DNA from: Salinisphaeraceae bacterium
Lineage (GTDB): Bacteria; Pseudomonadota; Gammaproteobacteria; Nevskiales; Salinisphaeraceae
Length of the DNA: 64,000 nt
NCBI GenBank assembly: GCA_002683405.1
Contig: NYTH01000030.1
Span: 1 to 64,000, forward strand
Direction of reading: 5' to 3'
Below, piece after piece: positions 58,619 to 64,000 of the stretch. Both the position numbers and the translations under genes were made by a program. Positions within the stretch are counted from its first letter, which is position 1. Every line of letters starts with the position of its first letter. The notes below the pieces were generated by a model, which saw only the letters and a program-made list of their open reading frames with translations, was not told the origin of the DNA and did not search any database.

Positions 58619-59521
58619 TCAGTAGGTATTGACCCGCAGCACGCCCAGGTCCTCGAGGACGCTCAGGTGCAGGCGGCCGTCGTCTGGCAGAAAGCGGCTG
58701 CGCTGATAGGCCTGCAGGGCGCCGCGAGTACGCGGCCCGTATACGCCATCAATGGGGCCGGGCGGAAAGCCCGCGCGCAGCAGTGCCCGCTGCAGGTCAC
58801 GAATCATGGCCGGGCTGCGCTCCGATTGGCACAGGACCGGGCGCCACTGCGGCTGCATGCGATCGCCGTACTGGCCGGCGGCATGCACCACGGTCAGGCA
58901 ATCCCCCGGCTGTACGCCGGCGGGTAGCGGCGGTGCGCCGGCCGGGGCAGGCCGGGTATAGCGGTGACTGTAGTCGGGCGTGGCCACCCGGTACGCGCCA
59001 TCGGCGCCCGGCTCCGGCTCGATGCGCAGCGGCGCGTAACCGCCGCTCGAGCCGTCAAAGGCCGGACGCGGCTCGATGCGCGTCAGTCCCGGCTTGCGGC
59101 CCAGATCGATGGGCTGCTCGTCACCCATGCGCCGACCACCAAAGGCGTTGGACCGGCGCGCAAGCTCGGCGTCGACTTCCTGCTGCACCTGATCTTCAGC
59201 GCTCATGAGCGCTTCGGGCGGCTCCGGCCGAGGTCTGGCCTCGCGCGGGTCGAACTCGGCGGGCGCCGCGCTGGCGGGCCGGGCATAATCGCTGGAGGCA
59301 TGCTTGCCACCCGCAAAACCCGGCATGGCGCGCTGTTCACGTCGCGCGCGGGCGCCGGGCGGGATGACATCCTCGCCACTGTTCGCCTCGGCGTCCACGT
59401 CGTAGTGCTCGGGAATCTGGGCCTGAGGCTCCGACCAGTTTTCCTCCACGAAACCGGGCGAACCGGCGCAGCCGGCAAGCGCCAGCGCGGCCGGCAGATA
59501 TAAATATAAGCGCGTGCGCAT
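58619..59521 (-). CDS. Lipoprotein with C-terminal peptidoglycan-binding domain
   Basis: 300 residues. A signal peptide ends in lipobox LAGC, followed by a long charged, Pro/Arg-rich region that is probably disordered. A C-terminal PG_binding_1 domain ends the protein: MIRDLQRALLRAGFPPGPID, then GVYGPRTRGALQAYQ. Start ATG 59521 begins MRTRLYLYLPAA; an upstream ATG at 59554 would put charged residues before the signal. It converges on hemF. Likely an outer-membrane anchor that grips the cell wall. Confidence 0.85.
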   Translation of the reverse strand: MRTRLYLYLPAALALAGCAGSPGFVEENWSEPQAQIPEHYDVDAEANSGEDVIPPGARARREQRAMPGFAGGKHASSDYARPASAAPAEFDPREARPRPEPPEALMSAEDQVQQEVDAELARRSNAFGGRRMGDEQPIDLGRKPGLTRIEPRPAFDGSSGGYAPLRIEPEPGADGAYRVATPDYSHRYTRPAPAGAPPLPAGVQPGDCLTVVHAAGQYGDRMQPQWRPVLCQSERSPAMIRDLQRALLRAGFPPGPIDGVYGPRTRGALQAYQRSRFLPDDGRLHLSVLEDLGVLRVNTY

Positions 59522-59610
59522 TGTGTTGTCCCAAATCCCTGTTATCACGGGCACTTTACCGCCAGCCTGGCGGCGAATCTAGTGCGGCGCGCGCCACCTG
59601 GCCGGTCGCG

Positions 59611-60414
59611 CTAGCCCAGCCACATGCGAACGCCGACGGTGGCCAGCAGAATTGCAAAAATCTGCTTGAGCAGGCGCACCGGCAATCGATGGGCCAGTTG
59701 CGCCCCCAGCGGCGTGAACAGGGCGCTGCCCGCCACGATGCCCACAAACGCGGGCAGGCTCACATAGCCCAGGCTGTAGGCGCCGGTACCCGCCACGTGC
59801 CAACCCGTCAGCATGAACCCGGCCACGCCCGCCCAGGCGATCGGCGCGCCGCAGGCTGAGGAGGTGCCCACCGCCTGGTGCATGGGTGTGTCGCACCACT
59901 CCAGAAACGGCACCGTCAGCGTGCCGCCGCCAATGCCCACCAGGGACGACAGTGCACCGATGATGCCGCCCGCCGTGAACAGCCCGGTCGTGCCCGGCAG
60001 CGTTCTGCGGCTGCCGGTCTGCCAGCCAAGCACCATCCGCAGCGCGGCCAGCAACGCGAAGGTGCCCACCAGGCGCTGTAGCGCGAGGCTTGGCAGATAG
60101 TGGGCAATGGCCGCGCCCGCAACGCCGCCAAGCAGCAGCCCCGGGACCATGCGCCAGACCGTTGGCCAGCGCACGGCACCGCGACGGTGATGCGACCAGG
60201 CGGAGTTGATCGAAATGATCGAAATGCAGGCCAGTGAACTCGCGACCGCAACCTGGGTCAATATGGCGGGGGCAACGTCATATGCGGGCAACAGCAATAC
60301 GAGCGCAGGGACAATGATCATGCCACCGCCGATGCCGAACAGACCGGCACACAGTCCGGCCATCGCGCCGACGGCCGCGAATGCCGGCGCCATGCTGAAA
60401 AATTCCGCAAGCAT
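59611..60414 (-). CDS. TauE/SafE family sulfite/anion exporter, copy 2
   Basis: A 267-residue membrane protein with eight helices. Signature repeats LCAGLFGIGGGMIIVPALVL and IGALSSLVGIGGGTLTVPFL are the two inverted halves of the family. It is longer than copy 1 at 48137 and differs clearly in sequence, so the two are not a recent duplication. Substrate unknown. Confidence 0.93.
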   Translation of the reverse strand: MLAEFFSMAPAFAAVGAMAGLCAGLFGIGGGMIIVPALVLLLPAYDVAPAILTQVAVASSLACISIISINSAWSHHRRGAVRWPTVWRMVPGLLLGGVAGAAIAHYLPSLALQRLVGTFALLAALRMVLGWQTGSRRTLPGTTGLFTAGGIIGALSSLVGIGGGTLTVPFLEWCDTPMHQAVGTSSACGAPIAWAGVAGFMLTGWHVAGTGAYSLGYVSLPAFVGIVAGSALFTPLGAQLAHRLPVRLLKQIFAILLATVGVRMWLG

Positions 60415-60490
60415 GCCCGTATGTTAGCAGGCCAAGTCCGGCTCGCCGGGACGCAGGCTGGTGCGGGCGCAGCGCGCCGGGCCGTCTGCG

Positions 60491-60496
60491 GTACAC
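60491..60496 (+). promoter_or_regulatory. Possible -10 element of slt
   Basis: TACACT at 60491-60496, 45 bases upstream of the slt start. No clear -35 element lies at the normal distance. Confidence 0.3.
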
Positions 60497-60540
60497 TCGG
60501 CGACGCGTATTCGTTGCGTGCCTACTACCACCGATTCTTC

Positions 60541-62457
60541 ATGCTCCGACCGCTTGCCACACTGCTGCTGATGCTGTGCGCCCTGCCCTCGCTGGCAGAT
60601 ATCCAGGCGCAGCGCACGCTTTATCAGGAAACGCTGCCCCGAGTGGCGTCCAGCGGCATCGGTAGCGTGCCGGAAGCGGTACGCGCGCTCCGCGGTTACC
60701 CGCTCTATCCCTATCTGCTGGCCGCGGATCTGGAGTGGCGCATGCGCAACTTCGGCGGGCCGGCGCTGGATCACGAGATCGAGGCGTTCATCAACAGCCG
60801 CCCCGGCCTGCCCCGGACCAACCTGCTGCGCCTGCGATGGATCAGTCATCTCTACAGCCGCGGCGCCTGGGCCCGCGTGATATCGCTGGTCCGTGACGAC
60901 GACAGCACGACCCAGCAGTGCCGCCGGATGGTGGCCCGCATTCGGCTGGGCGAATCCGGCCTGTCGGCACCGGCCCGGACGCTGTGGCTGGTGGGCAGCA
61001 GCCAACCCGACGCCTGTGACCCGGTATTCGACTGGATGGAGCAGCAGGGCCTGCTGACGGCCTCGCTCGTGCTCGAGCGGGCCCGGCTTGCGGCGGTGGC
61101 ACGCAACCCCAGCCTGGTCCGATATCTGGCAAAAAAGCTGCCGGATCCGCAGGCCGGCATGGCGCTTCACTGGGCGGCCATGCTGGGCAGCCCGGGCGAT
61201 CTGCACCACGTCAGCGCGCTGGATGGCGACGTGGCGGTCAGCGTGTTCAAGCGTCTTGCGCTGCAGGATACGCAGGCGGCCGCCGACCTGATTCCGGAAC
61301 TGCGCAAGCGGCTATCGCTGACCGACGGGCAGGTGCACGAAATGCGGCGCTACGTCGGCCTGCTGCTGGCCCAGAATCACGACCCCCGGGCCGTCGTCTG
61401 GTTCGACAGCCTGCAGCCGGCCGATGACGACAGCCACGGCCTGGAATGGCGCATCCGCTCGGCGCTGTTCAACAACCGCTGGGACAAGGCGCTGGCCTGG
61501 ATCGACGCGCTGCCCGAGTCGCTGCGCTCGACCGAGGAATGGCGCTACTGGCGGGCTCGCGCCCTGGAGGCGCAGGGCCGCCGAGAGCAGGCGAAGCCGC
61601 TCTACCTGGCCCTAGCGGAAGAGCGCTCCTATCACGGCTATCTTGCGTCCGATCGGCTGGGCGAGCGCTATAGCTTCAACCGCAATGTGCTGAAGCAGGA
61701 TGCCGCCTTCCGGCAATCGTTCAGCCGACGGCCCGCGGTTGCGCGCGCGCTGGAATTTCTCGCGATCGACGAACCCTACGACGCCAACCGGGAATGGGCA
61801 GCCGCCACTGACGGCATGAGCGAGGCTGAACTGCAGCAGGCTGCCCTGTTTGCCCACCAGCACAACTGGCACTTCCAGGCGATCATCACGCTGGCTAAGT
61901 CCGACTACTGGGACGATCTGGGCATTCGCTACCCGCTGCCCTATCGCGAGCACGCCGAGCACTTCGCCCGGCAACACGCGGTCGATCCGGCCTATGTGAT
62001 GGCAATCATGCGCACGGAAAGCCTGTTTCAGCCGGTGGCCCGCTCACCGGCCGGCGCCGTCGGCCTGATGCAGCTCATGCCCGCCACCGCGCGCAAGGTG
62101 GCGAACGATCTGGAACTCCCGCGACCGGACAGCGAGGCACTCAAGACGCCCTACGAGAACATCAACCTGGGCACCCGCTACCTGCAGGAGCAGCTGCAGC
62201 GCTTCAGCGGCAACTATGCGCTGGCTTCGGCCGCGTATAATGCGGGTCCGCACCGCGTCAGCCGCTGGCTGCCCGACGTCCCGGTGGCGGCCGACATCTG
62301 GGTGGAGAACATTCCGTACACGGAAACTCGCGAATACGTGAAGCGCGCCATGTCTCACATGACGATATTCGAACTCCGGCTGGAGCAGCCCGTAACCCGC
62401 GTGACCGACCGGATCAGCCCCATTGGCCCGGACAGCGAAGTGGCAGACAGTCTGTAA
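60541..62457 (+). CDS. slt: Soluble lytic murein transglycosylase
   Basis: Cleaves peptidoglycan glycan strands in the periplasm. The 638-residue protein has a short signal peptide (LLLMLCALPSLADI) and a large helical superhelix domain with SLT-type repeats (about 30-440). The C-terminal lysozyme-like domain has catalytic E493 in MRTESLFQP, then GAVGLMQLMPATARKVA and ASAAYNAGPHRVSRWL. The start at ATG 60541 puts the signal peptide at the N-terminus. Its stop overlaps the next gene by one base. Confidence 0.96.
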   Translation: MLRPLATLLLMLCALPSLADIQAQRTLYQETLPRVASSGIGSVPEAVRALRGYPLYPYLLAADLEWRMRNFGGPALDHEIEAFINSRPGLPRTNLLRLRWISHLYSRGAWARVISLVRDDDSTTQQCRRMVARIRLGESGLSAPARTLWLVGSSQPDACDPVFDWMEQQGLLTASLVLERARLAAVARNPSLVRYLAKKLPDPQAGMALHWAAMLGSPGDLHHVSALDGDVAVSVFKRLALQDTQAAADLIPELRKRLSLTDGQVHEMRRYVGLLLAQNHDPRAVVWFDSLQPADDDSHGLEWRIRSALFNNRWDKALAWIDALPESLRSTEEWRYWRARALEAQGRREQAKPLYLALAEERSYHGYLASDRLGERYSFNRNVLKQDAAFRQSFSRRPAVARALEFLAIDEPYDANREWAAATDGMSEAELQQAALFAHQHNWHFQAIITLAKSDYWDDLGIRYPLPYREHAEHFARQHAVDPAYVMAIMRTESLFQPVARSPAGAVGLMQLMPATARKVANDLELPRPDSEALKTPYENINLGTRYLQEQLQRFSGNYALASAAYNAGPHRVSRWLPDVPVAADIWVENIPYTETREYVKRAMSHMTIFELRLEQPVTRVTDRISPIGPDSEVADSL

Positions 62458-63401
62458 TGTCCAACCCCTCCGCCAATTCGCCCCGCCGCATCGGCATCCT
62501 GGGGGGCACGGGCTTTGTGGGCCGCGCGCTGCGCGAGCGGCTGCTCAAGGACCGCCACAGCGTAAAGGTGCTGACCCGCGATGCCGCACCCCACGCGCTG
62601 ACCGCCGCGCAACCCTACATCGAACTCGCCGAGGGCGACCCCCGCGATGACGGCTTCCTGCGCGAGGCGCTGGCCGACTGCGATGTCGCCATCAATCTGG
62701 TGGGCATCCTGAACGAGCGGGGCCACGACGGCAGCGAATTCCGCGAAGTGCACACCGAGTTGCCGCGACGCTTCGCCCGCATCAGCCGCGAGCTGGGCGT
62801 ACAGCGAGTCCTGCACATGTCCTCGCTGGGCGCCGATCCGGCAGCCCCCAGTCACTACCTGCGCAGCAAGGGCGAGGGCGCCAGCGCGCTCCGGCTGGAA
62901 CTGGGCGAGGCTCTGCCCTGGACCATTTTCTGCCCGTCCGTGATTTTCGGCCAAGACGATTCGTTCACCAATCGTTTCGCCGGCCTGCTCAAATTCATGC
63001 CGGGTATCTTCCCCCTGGCCTGTCCGCGGGCGCGAATGGCGCCGGTGCACGTCGCCGATGTCGCCGAGGCGTTCGCGCGCAGCGTGAACGACCCCGCCAC
63101 GCACTTTCAGCGCTACGAAATCTGCGGTCCGCGCGACTACGAACTGAAGACACTGGTGGAATACATCGGCCGCACCAGCGGTCATTCACGCCTGGTGCTG
63201 GGCCTGCCCGACTGGATGGCGCGTCTTCAGGCGGGCGTGCTGGAATTCGTGCCGGGCAAGCCGTTCTCGCGCGACAACTACCGCTCGCTGCAGATGGACA
63301 GCGTCTGCAGCGCCAGCCAGCCCGGCCTGTCCGATCTCGGCATTACGCCGACCGCACTGGAGGACGTGGCGCCCGGCTATCTCTCCGGCAAGACGTCTTG
63401 A
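62457..63401 (+). CDS. NAD(P)-binding protein, NDUFA9-like atypical short-chain reductase
   Basis: A 314-residue Rossmann protein. The N-terminal [20 protein letters not shown] binds the dinucleotide. [12 protein letters not shown] and [37 protein letters not shown] and the [15 protein letters not shown] segment match the complex I 39-kDa subunit (NDUFA9)-like group, in which the Tyr-Lys dyad is atypical. Function in bacteria is not established; a link to ubiquinone or lipid metabolism is sometimes suggested. It overlaps slt by one base and cca by four (TTGA). Confidence 0.92.
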   Translation: MSNPSANSPRRIGILGGTGFVGRALRERLLKDRHSVKVLTRDAAPHALTAAQPYIELAEGDPRDDGFLREALADCDVAINLVGILNERGHDGSEFREVHTELPRRFARISRELGVQRVLHMSSLGADPAAPSHYLRSKGEGASALRLELGEALPWTIFCPSVIFGQDDSFTNRFAGLLKFMPGIFPLACPRARMAPVHVADVAEAFARSVNDPATHFQRYEICGPRDYELKTLVEYIGRTSGHSRLVLGLPDWMARLQAGVLEFVPGKPFSRDNYRSLQMDSVCSASQPGLSDLGITPTALEDVAPGYLSGKTS

Positions 63402-64000
63402 ACCAGCCGCAGCGTTTTCTCGTCGGCGGCGCCGTGCGTGATCGCCTGCTCGGCCTGGACGTCACCGAGCGCGACTGGGTGATCACCGGCGCCACGCCCG
63501 AGCAGATGGAAGCCGAGGGCTACAAGCCCGTCGGCCGTGATTTTCCCGTCTTCCTGCATCCCGACACCGGCGAGGAATACGCGCTGGCGCGCACCGAACG
63601 CAAACAGGGCCGCGGCTATCATGGTTTCGTGTTCCACACGGGCGCCGACGTGCGGCTGGAAGACGATCTGCTGCGTCGCGACCTGACGGTAAACGCCATG
63701 GCCGAGGATGCCACGGGCCACCTGATCGATCCGCACGGCGGGCAGGACGATCTGGACAAGCGCCTGCTGCGCCATGTCTCGCCGGCCTTCGCGGAAGACC
63801 CGGTGCGCCTGCTGCGCCTGGCGCGGTTTTACGCGCGCTTCAAACCGCTGGGCTTCACCGTCGCCCCCGACACGCTGGCGCTTGCCCGCGACATGGTGAC
63901 CAGTGGCGAAGTCGATCACCTGCAGCCCGAACGCGTCTGGAACGAAACACGCCGCGCACTGGCACAGGACGAGCCCGCGGCCTTCTTTGAACTGCTGCGC
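63398..64000 (+). CDS. cca: CCA-adding tRNA nucleotidyltransferase (5' part)
   Basis: Adds or repairs the CCA end of tRNA. The first 201 residues are visible; the gene runs off the window. [48 protein letters not shown] and [14 protein letters not shown] are class II CCA enzyme blocks. The start is TTG 63398, overlapping the previous stop. The catalytic carboxylate pair, Asp-x-Asp in E. coli (D21, D23), is E24-R-D26 here, a Glu in place of the first Asp. Confidence 0.95.
   Translation, partial: MNQPQRFLVGGAVRDRLLGLDVTERDWVITGATPEQMEAEGYKPVGRDFPVFLHPDTGEEYALARTERKQGRGYHGFVFHTGADVRLEDDLLRRDLTVNAMAEDATGHLIDPHGGQDDLDKRLLRHVSPAFAEDPVRLLRLARFYARFKPLGFTVAPDTLALARDMVTSGEVDHLQPERVWNETRRALAQDEPAAFFELLR

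Overview
The window reads as ordinary chromosome of a GC-rich gammaproteobacterium. Most genes are standard single-copy housekeeping genes in arrangements known from that class: ponA/mrcA divergent from pilMNOPQ followed by aroK and aroB, rsmB-fmt-def divergent from a LysM protein-dprA-smg-topA-tsaC-hemF run, rpmB-rpmG, and dut-coaBC beside radC. Several gene families resemble Xanthomonadales, Nevskiales or Salinisphaerales types, but I cannot fix the order from sequence alone. No tRNA, rRNA, CRISPR array, insertion sequence or prophage was recognised.

Layout. 1-4020: a nitrile-degrading island (5'-truncated CbiM-like cobalt permease, nitrile hydratase beta and alpha subunits, activator, amidase) that would convert nitriles to amides and then to acids plus ammonia. 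4112-12460: pyrF with a small membrane protein, a divergent LysR regulator, and gltB-gltD for glutamate synthase. 12709-22426 (minus strand): pilMNOPQ, aroK and aroB, with two Ig-like lipoprotein genes set between them. 22822-27957: penicillin-binding protein 1A, an uncharacterised protein, a drug-efflux-type MFS transporter and a universal stress protein. 27972-32609 (minus): a lipid-modification operon (flavin oxidoreductase, DUF1365, cyclopropane-fatty-acid-synthase-like methyltransferase, MFS carrier). 32812-37897: mdh, dut, coaBC, radC, a YfaZ-like outer-membrane protein, and ribosomal proteins L28 and L33. 37980-44824: a stand-alone HyuA-type hydantoinase, then a Gld-like ABC exporter operon ending in mutM. 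44907-51657: DUF1232, a degenerate EAL protein, DUF4126, a thioesterase, a TauE/SafE permease, rsmB, fmt and def. 51754-64000: LysM lipoprotein, dprA, smg, topA, tsaC, hemF, a peptidoglycan-binding lipoprotein, a second TauE/SafE permease, slt, an NDUFA9-like reductase, and the start of cca at the window edge.

Most noteworthy signals: (1) a perfect LysR-type dyad lying on two back-to-back promoters that share one -35 element (5128-5179), with the lysR transcript predicted to be nearly leaderless; (2) two Ig-like lipoproteins within the type IV pilus/shikimate gene run; (3) a nitrile hydratase with a Co-type scaffold but the Fe-type serine in its metal claw, next to a beheaded cobalt permease; (4) an EAL protein that has lost two active-site carboxylates; (5) a REP-like repeat family present as inverted pairs in two convergent intergenic regions; (6) altered key residues in MutM (zinc finger) and Cca (first catalytic carboxylate); (7) dprA with no canonical start codon where its conserved N-terminus begins. 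I did not find a clearly new multi-gene system. The lipoprotein/pilus run and the lipid-modification operon are the best candidates for unexplored biology.
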